From: DATIJJ01 sp964612855
GTDB taxonomy: Bacteria; Pseudomonadota; Gammaproteobacteria; DSM-16500
DNA: 40,319 nt
Direction of reading: 5' to 3'
Assembly (NCBI GenBank): GCA_964612855.1
Contig: CAZTDR010000018.1
Coordinates: forward strand, 1-40,319
The translations under genes and the position numbers were made by a program. Of the stretch, positions 22,148-30,840 are shown piece after piece. The first letter of the stretch is position 1, and each line of letters starts with the position of its first letter. The notes under the pieces are model-generated. The model searched no databases. It was not told the DNA's origin and saw only the letters and a list, made by a program, of their open reading frames with translations.

Positions 22148-24615
22148 TGACCATCGACCCACGCTTTATAGCCTGCGCAGATTTACAACAATACTTTGTC
22201 GATAAAGACACGGGCTTTCCGTTGGATGCTGGTGAAGTCACTTTTTATAGTGATGTTAACCGCACCATTAAAAAGCCCGTTTACATGATAACAGGCTCAC
22301 CACCGAGCTATAGTTTCTCTGTGTTGCCAAATCCTATGATTTTATCCAGCGTGGGCACATTTGAGTATAACGGCAATGACATTATCCCTTACTATTTCCC
22401 TTATGAGGGAACGCCAGATGACAGCAATGGAACGGTTGAGCTTTACTATGTCACTGTAACCAGCAAAACGCCCTTCCTGGTTCCACAATTCACACGTGAG
22501 GCATGGCCACCCAATGTCAATAATGGGGGTGACCCAATCAGCGATGCGGGCTATCGCAACTTAATCCCTAATGGCCAATTCTGGACGCATACGGATATTG
22601 TGGGTACCTCACAACCACCTGTCATTAGCTTGGCTGGCGTAGATACGCAATATATCGCCCAAGGGGGCTGGACATTCTCGCGCACCACGGGCGGCGCATC
22701 GACATTCAATAATAGCTTTGAATTAATCAATGGCGCCATTCCAAGCTTAAATGATTACCCTCGTTATGCATTTAATTATAGGTGCACTTCATTTGACCCC
22801 AGCGACCAGGTACGCGATATTGGCATCGAGTGGCCTGACGTCAATAAGTTTACAACCGGCTCACCCCCTGGCACGCAACCTTATACCTTTTTCTTTGGCG
22901 GCAAGAGCCTAGACGCCAATACTTACACGTTTGATGTGCGCATGATTCGCTACTACGGTACGGGTGGCTCGCCTTCGCCCACAACGGACACAAGCATAGG
23001 TTCGGTAATTATATCGCCAACGGAAACTTACATTACCGTTTTAATAAATGGATTCCCTTACGATGGTGGCACCATTGGAACCAATAACGACGACTTTGTT
23101 CGCGTGGCATTACGTGGCCCTGAGTCATCGGCCGCTATCCAAGTTACTGACTTTGTGCAAGCGCCTGGCAATCTTGCTATTACCGCATTCCCACTACAAA
23201 CAACGGCCGATATCTTGGCGCGCTCCATTGCAGGCTGGGTAACACCCCCAAATCCGGATGGTAGCGACCTCTACCTACAACCAATATTAACCCCAAAAGG
23301 CATGGTATGGCAGCACTCAGAGGTAGGGCAAATCAAATCAACCACTGACATTAAAAACTTTACCGGCTCATTATGCGACACTGATAGCTTGATGATATGT
23401 GACGGTAATGCATATCCTTATAATGGCTATTCCCCCCTGGGTGTACCCTATTATCGCTTGGGTGATGTTCTATGGGATGATGTTAATTTAGTACCGCGAA
23501 CCGGAACCGGTATTGATTATGCTATGGGATTTATTCCATCAAGTCATACGAATTTTATTCGTTTAGTCACTAATGCCGCTGGCGCGCAAACTGCTACCGC
23601 AGATGGCACATCACCAACGAGCTTTACATTTTCAACGCTTTATACCGGTAGCGTTTCTTATCAACAAAATGCCTTTGTTACGCAACTGGGCAATCAGGTT
23701 TTTGTTTATGATATTGCCAAGGGGTCAACTACGGCTGCAACCGCTGGAACCTCGGGATTTGTCATTTCCTATAATGAAGTCGACGGGGTTGCGCAGCCAT
23801 CTAATCCAAGCACAAATAACTTTTTTTACATCACAATTAACGCGCTGCCTGGCGTTGGAACCTATTTTACTTTCAGCAATACAGTGCCTGCTAACTTTTA
23901 CGTATGGTTTACCATTGACGGCATAGGCTCAGACCCCGCGCCTGGCGGTACGGGAATATTAGTACCGCTCTTATCAACCTATAGCACTGCAACGGCCGCA
24001 CAAATGATTAGGGAGGCAGTCTCTGGATATCAAGGAAGCTTAATTGTTACCGTGCCTGGCGCCAGCGTTTCTGCGGGCTCTTATTTTACTTTCCATGCGA
24101 ATGGTGATGATTATGTTGTATGGTACAAGGTGGGTGGTATAGGAGCCGCGCCCGTCGTTTCGGGTACATTAATTCCGGTTGAATTAACAGGCGTTGAAAC
24201 TGACGCTGAAGTTGCAACCTTGACGGTGACAGCCATTAACAAGCTGCAATATGCCGTACCCAACCTAAAGGGCGCTATTTTGCGTGGCCAAGACGTGGGT
24301 GCTAATAACATTCCAGGTGATTTGTCGGCATCTCTTCGCTTCAATATCCCAAGCCAGCCCGCAATTACCAATATTATGACGTACCAATGGTCACAGGTGT
24401 TAGATCACGTTCATGCCTATAATGAACCGCCTTCTGTCACAACATTTAACCCAACCCCATCCCCTGAAGGCGATGATGCCTACGTGAGGGGGGATAGCTT
24501 CCTTGAGTTTTCATCTTTGCCATTAATAGAACCGGTGCCAACGTATACAGGCCGTTACGGCGCACCTGAAACCACCCCCTTTAACTTTTCCGTTAACTTC
24601 ATCATTAAATATTAG
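22147..24615 (+). CDS. Tail fibre / collar-type structural protein, 822 aa
   Basis: N-terminal segment ADLQQYFVDKDTGFPLDAGE VTFYSD is common in phage adsorption proteins, where it acts as a particle-binding domain. The middle has two related beta modules: GTYFTFSNTVPANFYVWFTI and GSYFTFHANGDDYVVWYKVG, each followed by GGIG/DGIG and a helix. The C-terminus has QVLDHVHAYNEPP, an HxH metal-site-like motif seen in collar/fibre tips, and ends NFSVNFIIKY. The role is host recognition by inference. Confidence 0.78.
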   Translation: MTIDPRFIACADLQQYFVDKDTGFPLDAGEVTFYSDVNRTIKKPVYMITGSPPSYSFSVLPNPMILSSVGTFEYNGNDIIPYYFPYEGTPDDSNGTVELYYVTVTSKTPFLVPQFTREAWPPNVNNGGDPISDAGYRNLIPNGQFWTHTDIVGTSQPPVISLAGVDTQYIAQGGWTFSRTTGGASTFNNSFELINGAIPSLNDYPRYAFNYRCTSFDPSDQVRDIGIEWPDVNKFTTGSPPGTQPYTFFFGGKSLDANTYTFDVRMIRYYGTGGSPSPTTDTSIGSVIISPTETYITVLINGFPYDGGTIGTNNDDFVRVALRGPESSAAIQVTDFVQAPGNLAITAFPLQTTADILARSIAGWVTPPNPDGSDLYLQPILTPKGMVWQHSEVGQIKSTTDIKNFTGSLCDTDSLMICDGNAYPYNGYSPLGVPYYRLGDVLWDDVNLVPRTGTGIDYAMGFIPSSHTNFIRLVTNAAGAQTATADGTSPTSFTFSTLYTGSVSYQQNAFVTQLGNQVFVYDIAKGSTTAATAGTSGFVISYNEVDGVAQPSNPSTNNFFYITINALPGVGTYFTFSNTVPANFYVWFTIDGIGSDPAPGGTGILVPLLSTYSTATAAQMIREAVSGYQGSLIVTVPGASVSAGSYFTFHANGDDYVVWYKVGGIGAAPVVSGTLIPVELTGVETDAEVATLTVTAINKLQYAVPNLKGAILRGQDVGANNIPGDLSASLRFNIPSQPAITNIMTYQWSQVLDHVHAYNEPPSVTTFNPTPSPEGDDAYVRGDSFLEFSSLPLIEPVPTYTGRYGAPETTPFNFSVNFIIKY

Positions 24616-24623
24616 GAATCATT

Positions 24624-24971
24624 ATGACAACTTTGCTCGCAGTTGATAGAGACGTAACCGGCGTTGTGACCTACGGATTACAGGAAACGGATGTAAAAGC
24701 CGGTGTTTTTCTCACCCAGAATGTGGCGCAGGACTTAACAACGCTCCCCAGCGATTCCGCGTTATATGAGGTGTTCTTTTCATATACACCAGGCTCAAAC
24801 GTATTCGTTGACTCGCAAACAACAGCAGCAGTATTTTCCGGTACAGCAGGCTCAGTAACCGCAGAGCTAAACCCGAATGTTCGCGTTTATCCAAAAGGAA
24901 CCGTTCTTAGCGTCATTACGCCCGATGTTTCGAGCACGTATGTACAGATTCTCGTTTATGCAAAAGGATAG
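24624..24971 (+). CDS. Small beta-rich structural protein, 115 aa
   Basis: TAGGAATCATT precedes the ATG. All-beta composition with a regular sandwich-like pattern (MTTLLAVDRDVTGVVTYGLQ ... TYVQILVYAKG). It lies between fibre genes and is probably a virion or fibre-associated protein. No family recognised. Confidence 0.65.
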   Translation: MTTLLAVDRDVTGVVTYGLQETDVKAGVFLTQNVAQDLTTLPSDSALYEVFFSYTPGSNVFVDSQTTAAVFSGTAGSVTAELNPNVRVYPKGTVLSVITPDVSSTYVQILVYAKG

Positions 24972-24974
24972 AAA

Positions 24975-25145
24975 ATGGCGATTATTATAAGCCCAGTAAA
25001 TAACCCCATTACTAACACGTTGTATTTTCAAGCGACACAGGAAAAGCAGCCCTTTGTTGATGAAGATTTTTATATATTAGCAGAAGATGTTGACCTTATT
25101 TTAGATGAGGATGGCAGTGATTTAATTCAAGAAATAGCACCCTAG
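24975..25145 (+). CDS. Small acidic protein, 56 aa
   Basis: Short gene four bases after the previous stop; AAAAGGATAGAAA provides the ribosome site. Sequence MAIIISPVNNPITNTLYFQA, then an acidic second half (DEDFYILAEDVDLILDEDGS). Possibly a fibre chaperone-like or accessory protein. No family recognised. Confidence 0.62.
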   Translation: MAIIISPVNNPITNTLYFQATQEKQPFVDEDFYILAEDVDLILDEDGSDLIQEIAP

Positions 25146-25153
25146 GACATAAA

Positions 25154-26518
25154 ATGGCAAACAAAAAGATAAGCGCATTCCCAACCTTAGTTGGCTCAAT
25201 CGTTAGCTCCACAATGCGAATGACGGGGCTTCGGGGCGTTGGAAGCACCCCCAGCAATGTTAACTTTACACCAGACCAAATAGGTGAATTTGTAACTTCT
25301 TATATTGCATCTTTAGGTGGATTTACAGTAGTTGGCACCGGCGCTCAATATCAATACCAATCCCAATATCAGGCATGGCAAGCATTAAAAGGCTCTGGTA
25401 TGCCGGTACGTTTATTTGTGGCAAATGATATCACTGAAGATGGTAACATTGCCTTCGATTCTACGACACCCCCATTAATCACAAGATGTAATGCAGGCGT
25501 GACAATTGATTACGGTGTATTCAAGTACACGAACACAAACGATGCCAATATAAAAATAGCTTTTGAAGGTGAATTTTATGCGTTAACTTTCGCCGTTCCT
25601 GCGCTGGTAGCCGCGGGATTAATGGACTTTGCAAGTATCCAACCAGCAAGTATTGATTATAGCTTCAAAGGCGCCTTAAGGGTAATTAACAACTCAGATG
25701 CAAGTGCATTGGCATGCTCTTTCTTCGCAACCCTCCCTGGTGTGCCAACATCCGGTTCAATCAGTGGTATGGAAATTGTCTTACCGCCAAATTCAGTAGG
25801 TTATTCCTTATTCACAAATTGCAACATCGATGGCCTCAAGATTACCGGCAGCCCGCTGAGTGGCTCAGATAGCGCATTTGATATGTTCGGCACTGGCTCA
25901 ATACGCAATCTAGTCATCGGTGATAATTTCTTCGATGGTGCTGTTATTTGTCAATTTGAGAAAAATATTGCAGCAGATTCCATACTGAACGTTGGCACTG
26001 CTACCGACTTAAGAATCGTCACCCAAGGCGGCAGCCTCTCAAATGTGCTTGGTTCTTTCAATATCGAGATGCGCGGAAGTGAAACAGATTCAGTTTATCC
26101 CGTGCTGACAAATGCCAACGACGCAAAACTTACTATCAGCTCTCTTAATTCAGATTCAAACGCCGCAATCAAAGTTGTTGATTCCTATATAAGGTCAATT
26201 AACACATCAGGTGCGCCAACATCTGGGATATTCTCCCTTGTTAACACGACATTTGCTAGTACTTTTACTGATGTTCCGGCATATGGCCTATGGAAATTTA
26301 CCGCCTGTCACTTTGAAGGAAGTATTGAAACCTCTCAAGATAACACTTTATTTATTGGCGGCACGACAGGAAAAACCAATGACGGCGCAGGAACCTCAAC
26401 TATCACAGTGAGTGGCGGAAATGCATCTACAGTTATTGGTTGTCAAACAAGAACGACTGTTGTCGTTGTCGACCCACCAGCCACAGCAACCGAAAATGTT
26501 TCGAATCAACTTTACTAG
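25154..26518 (+). CDS. Tail spike/fibre protein with beta-helix-like body
   Basis: 454 residues. N-terminal MANKKISAFPTLVGSIVSST followed by FTPDQIGEFVTSYIA, which looks like an adaptor found on several phage fibres. From residue about 60 there is a repeated short-strand pattern with Asn/Asp/Gly turns (TVVGTGAQYQYQSQYQAWQA; later NSDASALACSFF, GSIRNLVIGDNFF), suggesting a right-handed beta-helix. It would bind or cut a surface glycan; no catalytic residues are assignable. Confidence 0.68.
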   Translation: MANKKISAFPTLVGSIVSSTMRMTGLRGVGSTPSNVNFTPDQIGEFVTSYIASLGGFTVVGTGAQYQYQSQYQAWQALKGSGMPVRLFVANDITEDGNIAFDSTTPPLITRCNAGVTIDYGVFKYTNTNDANIKIAFEGEFYALTFAVPALVAAGLMDFASIQPASIDYSFKGALRVINNSDASALACSFFATLPGVPTSGSISGMEIVLPPNSVGYSLFTNCNIDGLKITGSPLSGSDSAFDMFGTGSIRNLVIGDNFFDGAVICQFEKNIAADSILNVGTATDLRIVTQGGSLSNVLGSFNIEMRGSETDSVYPVLTNANDAKLTISSLNSDSNAAIKVVDSYIRSINTSGAPTSGIFSLVNTTFASTFTDVPAYGLWKFTACHFEGSIETSQDNTLFIGGTTGKTNDGAGTSTITVSGGNASTVIGCQTRTTVVVVDPPATATENVSNQLY

Positions 26519-26526
26519 GAAATAGC

Positions 26527-27252
26527 ATGGTAGTACAAACTAATGGTGACTCGTTCGTTGCCGGTTCATTTAAAACAGAAACAAACTTACCCTTGAGTAA
26601 TGACACGATACCTTTAACGTCAATTAACAATAATACGACAGCACAACGCCTGGCAATGACCCTATCGCCATTTCAACCATTTGTTGTTTATGATAATGAA
26701 ATAGGGCGCATGTTTTATTCACCCTTATCTGGCACATTCGTACAGCTATTGGAAACTGCCGATATCAGCCTGTTTGGCACAGCGCCCGCAGCTGCCGTGT
26801 TTGAGATTGATGCAAACAGTACACAGGTATCAACCGGTGGTCTCACCACGGAAGTGGTGTTGCATAGCTTTACAGTTCCAGCAAACACGGTTGCTGCTGA
26901 TAATTTTTCCCTGAGCGGCGTTTATGCGGGAACGTTTAGTACGGCCGCTGGTGATGTTGATATTAGGCTTTACATAAACAACAATCTGGCAGTAGAGATT
27001 ACGGCAACAGGCGCCATTCCTGGCTTTTATCAAATTGGATTTGATGCAATTCGTAACTCAAATGCACTTCGCGCCGCAGCAAAGGCAGCGACGGGCGTAA
27101 ATGGTGGCTCTGTATCGGCTACGCTTTTAAATCAAAATATAATCACTAATTTTGCATCAACTTTCAATATTGAATTGAGAGCGCAAGCATCTGTAGGTGG
27201 CGCAAGCGCAACGTGTAATCAATCAAAAATCAACGCAATTAAAGCGCCGTAG
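26527..27252 (+). CDS. Tail fibre-like protein, paralogue A
   Basis: 241 residues from ATG 26527 (TAGGAAATAGC upstream). N-module: QTNGDSFVAGSFKTETNLPL ... TTAQRLAMTLSPFQPFVVYD. C-module: HSFTVPANTVAADNFSLSGV ... DVDIRLYINNNLAV, ending with a KINAIKAP tail. Both modules recur in the gene at 27423, so the two are paralogues. The C-module looks like a beta-sandwich fibre tip. Confidence 0.7.
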   Translation: MVVQTNGDSFVAGSFKTETNLPLSNDTIPLTSINNNTTAQRLAMTLSPFQPFVVYDNEIGRMFYSPLSGTFVQLLETADISLFGTAPAAAVFEIDANSTQVSTGGLTTEVVLHSFTVPANTVAADNFSLSGVYAGTFSTAAGDVDIRLYINNNLAVEITATGAIPGFYQIGFDAIRNSNALRAAAKAATGVNGGSVSATLLNQNIITNFASTFNIELRAQASVGGASATCNQSKINAIKAP

Positions 27253-27260
27253 GGGTTATC

Positions 27261-27422
27261 ATGAAAAGTAAAAAAGGCATGGGATTTAAAAATGCACAAA
27301 ATTCGATTGCTAAAAAAGAGGGCGCTTCTAAAGAAGCTGCGGCGGCAATCTTAGCTGCAAGCACGCGAAATGCAAGTAAGACAGCTAAAAAGAAAAATCC
27401 GAATTTGAAAAAGGTTAAATAG
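27261..27422 (+). CDS. Small basic Lys/Ala-rich protein, 53 aa
   Basis: Short gene, with AGGGGTTATC before ATG 27261, ending one base before the next start. MKSKKGMGFKNAQNSIAKKE, then an Ala-rich helix (AAAAILAASTRNASKTAKKK) and NPNLKKVK. Similar short basic proteins occur among phage structural genes. Nucleic-acid binding inside the head is possible. It interrupts the pair of paralogous fibre genes. Confidence 0.68.
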   Translation: MKSKKGMGFKNAQNSIAKKEGASKEAAAAILAASTRNASKTAKKKNPNLKKVK

Positions 27423-28667
27423 ATGACAATTAATACTGTTGGTAACTCGAAAGTTGAGGGTGATTTAGGCGTTGATTCCGTCTACCCCCTGCAAAATGAT
27501 ACCGATGCTGCAATTATGTTTAATTCAGTAACCACAGCGGACAGGCTGGCAATGACCGCGCCATTTCCATTTGTCGTGCATGATAGCGATGATGGCAATT
27601 ATTATTTTTCCGCATCGGCTGGCGTTTTCAGTAAAGTTGTTTTAAGTCCTGGCGATTTCCCAGATATCCCAGGCTACAACCTACTGGGCAATCCTTCAAA
27701 TACACCAGGGCCGGTAGATAATATTTCGATTACATCACCCCTTTTAATTTCTGGTGGCGTGCTTGGCGTTATTGGTGCTAGCACATCGGTTGCTGGTATT
27801 GTTGTTTTTGCGCCAAATGGGGGTGTTTCTGCATTTACCGCCATCCAGGCAGATGACAGCAGGCTAAGCGACGCAAGGGCGCCAACGGGCGCGGCTGGTG
27901 GATCTCTTGCTGGAACCTACCCAAACCCGTCAATCGCCGCAGATGCAGTTGGTACAGCTGAAATAGCAACGGACGCGGTTACCTCAACTGAGATTGCTGC
28001 AAATGCCGTTACCACAGTAAAGATATTGGATAATAATGTCACGCTTGCCAAAATAGAACAGATTGCCAGCTCTCGATTACTCGCAAACGTAACTGGTGGC
28101 ACTGCTGCGCCAACAGCTGTTCCTTACAGTTTTGACTTCCTGTTTACGGGTGGTCTTTTCTCAACCATCTATTCGCTGCGAATTTTTGGCGCCACCATGG
28201 CAGCTAAGTTAAATTATGAGTTACTGAATAGCTCAGCATCAACTACATCCAGTGGAACGGGCGAGAACACCTTATCAACTCTGACAGTACCGGCAAGCAC
28301 ATTAAATGCAAATGATGACAATATGTGGGGTATGTTTTCTGGCACATGGGTAAATGCACTCACTCAAAACGTTGATATACGTATCTATGTCAACAATGTT
28401 CTGGTGTGTCAGCGTCATATAGTGGATGCACCATCCGGTTCTTGGTCTTGTGATTTTAATGTCATGCGATTCTCAAGTACAGGCTTGCGCTGCACAGGAA
28501 CAATAAAAAGCGACGTGAGTGGCACATCGGCATTTGATACAACGGCCATCAACGTAACATTTGCAGCAGCAAGCTCTTTTACTGTACAATTACGCTCTCA
28601 ATCAAGCGCCGTTGGCGGCAATGCAACAACATCAACTGCGACCATGAAAGGCGCAAACAACATATAG
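27423..28667 (+). CDS. Tail fibre-like protein, paralogue B
   Basis: 414 residues. The N-terminal module (NTVGNSKVEGDLGVDSVYPL ... TTADRLAMTAPFPFVVHD) and C-terminal module (STLTVPASTLNANDDNMWGM ... NVDIRIYVNNVLV) match the gene at 26527. In between is an extra fibre section with GGSLAGTYPNPSIAADAVGT and repeats of the AEIATDAVTSTEIAANAVTT kind, a decapeptide-like trimeric fibre repeat. It therefore looks like a longer version of the same fibre. Confidence 0.72.
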   Translation: MTINTVGNSKVEGDLGVDSVYPLQNDTDAAIMFNSVTTADRLAMTAPFPFVVHDSDDGNYYFSASAGVFSKVVLSPGDFPDIPGYNLLGNPSNTPGPVDNISITSPLLISGGVLGVIGASTSVAGIVVFAPNGGVSAFTAIQADDSRLSDARAPTGAAGGSLAGTYPNPSIAADAVGTAEIATDAVTSTEIAANAVTTVKILDNNVTLAKIEQIASSRLLANVTGGTAAPTAVPYSFDFLFTGGLFSTIYSLRIFGATMAAKLNYELLNSSASTTSSGTGENTLSTLTVPASTLNANDDNMWGMFSGTWVNALTQNVDIRIYVNNVLVCQRHIVDAPSGSWSCDFNVMRFSSTGLRCTGTIKSDVSGTSAFDTTAINVTFAAASSFTVQLRSQSSAVGGNATTSTATMKGANNI

Positions 28668-28675
28668 GACTTAAG

Positions 28676-28957
28676 ATGAAATTAACGTATTTAATGGCAA
28701 CTTCGATTCACGACATCACAGAAATAGCAGCTGATAAATTGCATGAAGTTATGGGCGCTAATGATGGCTTTCACAACGGTGAACTTTTTTTAGCAGAGCT
28801 GGAATTTTCTAAAAAGAACAATGGCGGCAATTTAATTAAGTTTGATACAAATGCAGGTATATTTGGCCAATTTACAGACCAATTTAAGCATTTATTGCCT
28901 GAAATTGATGAAAAATACGGCATTAAGTGGCTTGAGGCCCAAGCTGAAAACGGTTAA
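28676..28957 (+). CDS. Hypothetical protein, 93 aa
   Basis: AGGACTTAAG precedes the ATG. Sequence MKLTYLMATSIHDITEIAAD, central GELFLAELEFSKKNNGGNLI and a helical end (FKHLLPEIDEKYGIKWLEAQ). No family recognised. It lies between fibre and lysis genes. Confidence 0.65.
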   Translation: MKLTYLMATSIHDITEIAADKLHEVMGANDGFHNGELFLAELEFSKKNNGGNLIKFDTNAGIFGQFTDQFKHLLPEIDEKYGIKWLEAQAENG

Positions 28958-28969
28958 AAAATTGGAACG

Positions 28970-29218
28970 ATGCCACCAAAAAAGCTCACAATTGAGTTTA
29001 GTCTCACTACGGTTATGCAGCTCTTGGCAATTGCAGGCTTGATTGTGAGCGGAACTTTTGCGGTGGCAAGTATCAATTTCCGAATGTCGAATCTCGAAAA
29101 AGATGTCAGACGAATCTCAACGCAGAATGGCAAACTTGAAAAAGACGTGCAGTTATTTGCACAAATTTTAATTGAAGAGAAAAAGAATCAGGGTAGCGGG
29201 GCGTGTAACAATGAATAA
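28970..29218 (+). CDS. Single-TM, coiled-coil membrane protein of the lysis cassette
   Basis: 82 residues. A transmembrane helix (about residues 12-33: TTVMQLLAIAGLIVSGTFAV) is followed by a heptad-rich coil (SNLEKDVRRISTQNGKLEKD). Topology resembles an inner-membrane spanin or a holin partner. The adjacent holin and lysozyme genes support a lysis role. No outer-membrane spanin was identified. Confidence 0.62.
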   Translation: MPPKKLTIEFSLTTVMQLLAIAGLIVSGTFAVASINFRMSNLEKDVRRISTQNGKLEKDVQLFAQILIEEKKNQGSGACNNE

Positions 29219-29435
29219 ATTTAAAAGTGAATGGCTGCATGTGGCTGGCTGGATATGCATGATAGGTTTATTCTATGACCTTATATTTTACCTTGTCTTT
29301 TCTCAGTTCTTAGGCGCCCATGGCTTTCCTATATTGCCGCCCACGGACTCCAGCAGGTTGGTGGATATAATCTCATTACTGGGGCTTAGTGGTCTTGGAA
29401 CATATGAAAAAAGCAAAGGAATAACAGATAAATGA
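29211..29435 (+). CDS. Holin, 3-TM family-like
   Basis: 74 residues from ATG 29211, overlapping the previous gene by 8 bases. Hydrophobic segments at about 10-30 (VAGWICMIGLFYDLIFYLVF) and 50-63, then GLGTYEKSKGI, the LxGLxxYEKxKG end typical of holins of the 3-TM family. It would time the release of the endolysin through the inner membrane. It overlaps the endolysin start by 4 bases. Confidence 0.78.
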   Translation: MNKFKSEWLHVAGWICMIGLFYDLIFYLVFSQFLGAHGFPILPPTDSSRLVDIISLLGLSGLGTYEKSKGITDK

Positions 29436-29881
29436 CTGAAATAGTCGCGCCTCAATTAGCGATTGACCTTGTTTCTAGCTTTGAAGGCTGTAGATTAAAC
29501 GCTTACCTTGACGGGGGTGGGATTCCTACTGTAGGCTACGGAACCACAATCTACAGCAATGGCGAAAGGGTCAAGATGGGCGACTCAATTACCGCGGTTG
29601 ACGCTAAAAACGAGCTGGTTACATTCTGTAACTGCTTGGCGGATGGAATCATGGCTAGCGTCTATACAGAGCTTAGCGAGAATCAATTCAGCGCATTAAT
29701 CAGCCTTACTTACAATATTGGTATAAGCGCATTTAGAAAGTCCACCATGATAAAGCTAATCAATCTGCTGGAATTTGAAGCTGCTGCGAATCAATTTGAT
29801 AGATGGGTTTATGACGATGGCGTTAAGGTTCAGGGGCTTGTTAATCGTAGAGCGAAAGAAAAAGAGTTGTTCCTGTCATGA
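29432..29881 (+). CDS. Endolysin, GH24 (T4/P22-type) lysozyme
   Basis: 149 residues, a normal length. The catalytic triad is visible with T4 spacing: E18 (SSFEG), D27 (AYLDG) and T33 (IPTVGYG). Later the usual NQFSALISLTYNIG and GLVNRRAKEKELFL motifs complete the family pattern. It hydrolyses the MurNAc-GlcNAc bond of peptidoglycan. No signal sequence is seen, so it needs the holin. Confidence 0.94.
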   Translation: MTEIVAPQLAIDLVSSFEGCRLNAYLDGGGIPTVGYGTTIYSNGERVKMGDSITAVDAKNELVTFCNCLADGIMASVYTELSENQFSALISLTYNIGISAFRKSTMIKLINLLEFEAAANQFDRWVYDDGVKVQGLVNRRAKEKELFLS

Positions 29882-30021
29882 TATTGGGGCAAAATTCCGG
29901 ATGGCTTTGTTCGGATTGTGATAGACTTTTGCGGTTTTTACGTAACTGTAAATTTTACGCACATATTCGATGCAATATATGCCGTGTTAATTCGTTTATA
30001 TGCAGACGTGGGTTAGACTAA
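29878..30021 (+). CDS. Zinc-ribbon mini-protein, 47 aa, end of the late operon
   Basis: ATG 29878 overlaps the lysozyme stop (ATGA). MILGQNSGWLCSDCDRLLRF, then CKFYAHIRCNICRVNSF give two CxxC pairs. No separate ribosome site, so translation would be coupled. It ends three bases before a convergent leftward gene. Confidence 0.48.
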   Translation: MILGQNSGWLCSDCDRLLRFLRNCKFYAHIRCNICRVNSFICRRGLD

Positions 30022-30024
30022 GCA

Positions 30025-30135
30025 TTATAATAGCAACGCAGCAATGAATCCGGCAATAAATCCGATAAATACAAAAATAAAAACTGGAAATAATATACGT
30101 TTCCAAGTAATTCCTTCAAGGATATATTCAATCAT
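30025..30135 (-). CDS. Single-TM mini-protein, 36 aa
   Basis: MIEYILEGITWKRILFPVFI is followed by a hydrophobic stretch rich in Phe, Gly and Ala to the C-terminus (FIGFIAGFIAALLL), with AAAGGC a few bases before the ATG. It is a simple amphipathic N-end plus membrane anchor. It is the last gene of the leftward operon. Confidence 0.5.
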   Translation of the reverse strand: MIEYILEGITWKRILFPVFIFVFIGFIAGFIAALLL

Positions 30136-30153
30136 GCCTTTATTCCAGTTGTT

Positions 30154-30472
30154 TTAATCTATCTCACCTATAAGCTCAGAAAGCTCTTGGGTAATCGCGA
30201 GCGACATGCCTCTTTTTATATCCGCGAACCTTTCCATAGTCTTATCTATATTGTCATCATATTTTAATAATGAGTGAATACTCTCCCCATCTTCTGATAA
30301 TGTTATTTTTATGGTAGCTAATGGTAGCTATTGGAATCGTTTTTTCTAAACTTTTTTCAACTGGCCTTTTGAATAACATTAAAAACTCCAAATTTAAATG
30401 TGGATGGCGGTTAATTATCGTGTCCGCCAACACGATTAGATTCACGTTTACAGTTTCATGGTCATGACTCAC
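30154..30472 (-). pseudogene. Gene broken by a 10-bp tandem duplication
   Basis: The GTG-started frame (VSHDHETVNVNLIVLADTII) runs to ...KTIPIATI and then shifts out of frame exactly at a perfect 10-bp duplication (30311-30330). Removing one copy restores an open frame to 30154, adding KITLSEDGESIHSLLKYDDN ... ELSELIGEID, for about 102 residues. As it stands the product is 71 residues with an unrelated tail. No family recognised. The start lacks a strong Shine-Dalgarno, and upstream codons in the same frame also read protein-like to a TGA. Confidence 0.75.
30311..30330. repeat. 10-bp tandem duplication
   Basis: ATGGTAGCTA occurs twice in a row, with nothing like it around. It shifts the reading frame of the leftward gene. 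Two-copy 10-bp repeats can revert by slippage, so the gene may switch on and off in the population. Confidence 0.9.
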
Positions 30473-30605
30473 TGTAATTTTGTGCAGGATTGTTAGGCCA
30501 ACGTATTTGTGATCAACTCAAAACGTTCCTTGAGACATTTACGCCCGCGGTGTACTAATTCGGGCAACCCGATTCATCTAATTCTAGCAGGAATGGCTTA
30601 ATTGA
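30473..30605. other. Short gap, no supported gene
   Basis: Small open stretches exist in several frames on both strands, none with a start and ribosome site. A small CGGGTTGCCCG inverted repeat lies near 30565. It could be the remains of a gene or a regulatory spacer. Confidence 0.5.
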
Positions 30606-30815
30606 TTATGATTGAACCCAATCTTCCGCAAACACGTCTGACATAGACAAGGCGGTTAGGGAGGGTGCCTCTTTAGGGTCTATAGCTTTCCTAACTATAG
30701 CTGGGGCACCGGCTATTTCTTCTAAAAAAATAGAGCTATCTACCGAATCACCCCATTCCTTGCGTTTCACAGAATAACCCTGTTTAATTAAAACCAATGC
30801 TTGTGAAAAATTCAT
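30606..30815 (-). CDS. DUF2829 / Tad2-like protein
   Basis: 69 residues from the second ATG (30815), well spaced from AAGAGG. An ATG at 30821 is an alternative. MNFSQALVLIKQGYSVKRKE W at the start and LSMSDVFAEDWVQS at the end bracket the protein just as MNFGxALxxLKxGKxVxRxxW and TxxDxxAEDW do in DUF2829. Members (Tad2) trap the cyclic ADP-ribose isomer made by Thoeris and so block abortive defence. The middle is shorter than in typical members, so activity is a prediction. Confidence 0.72.
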   Translation of the reverse strand: MNFSQALVLIKQGYSVKRKEWGDSVDSSIFLEEIAGAPAIVRKAIDPKEAPSLTALSMSDVFAEDWVQS

Positions 30816-30840
30816 TATCATTACCTCTTGTTAAAAAATT

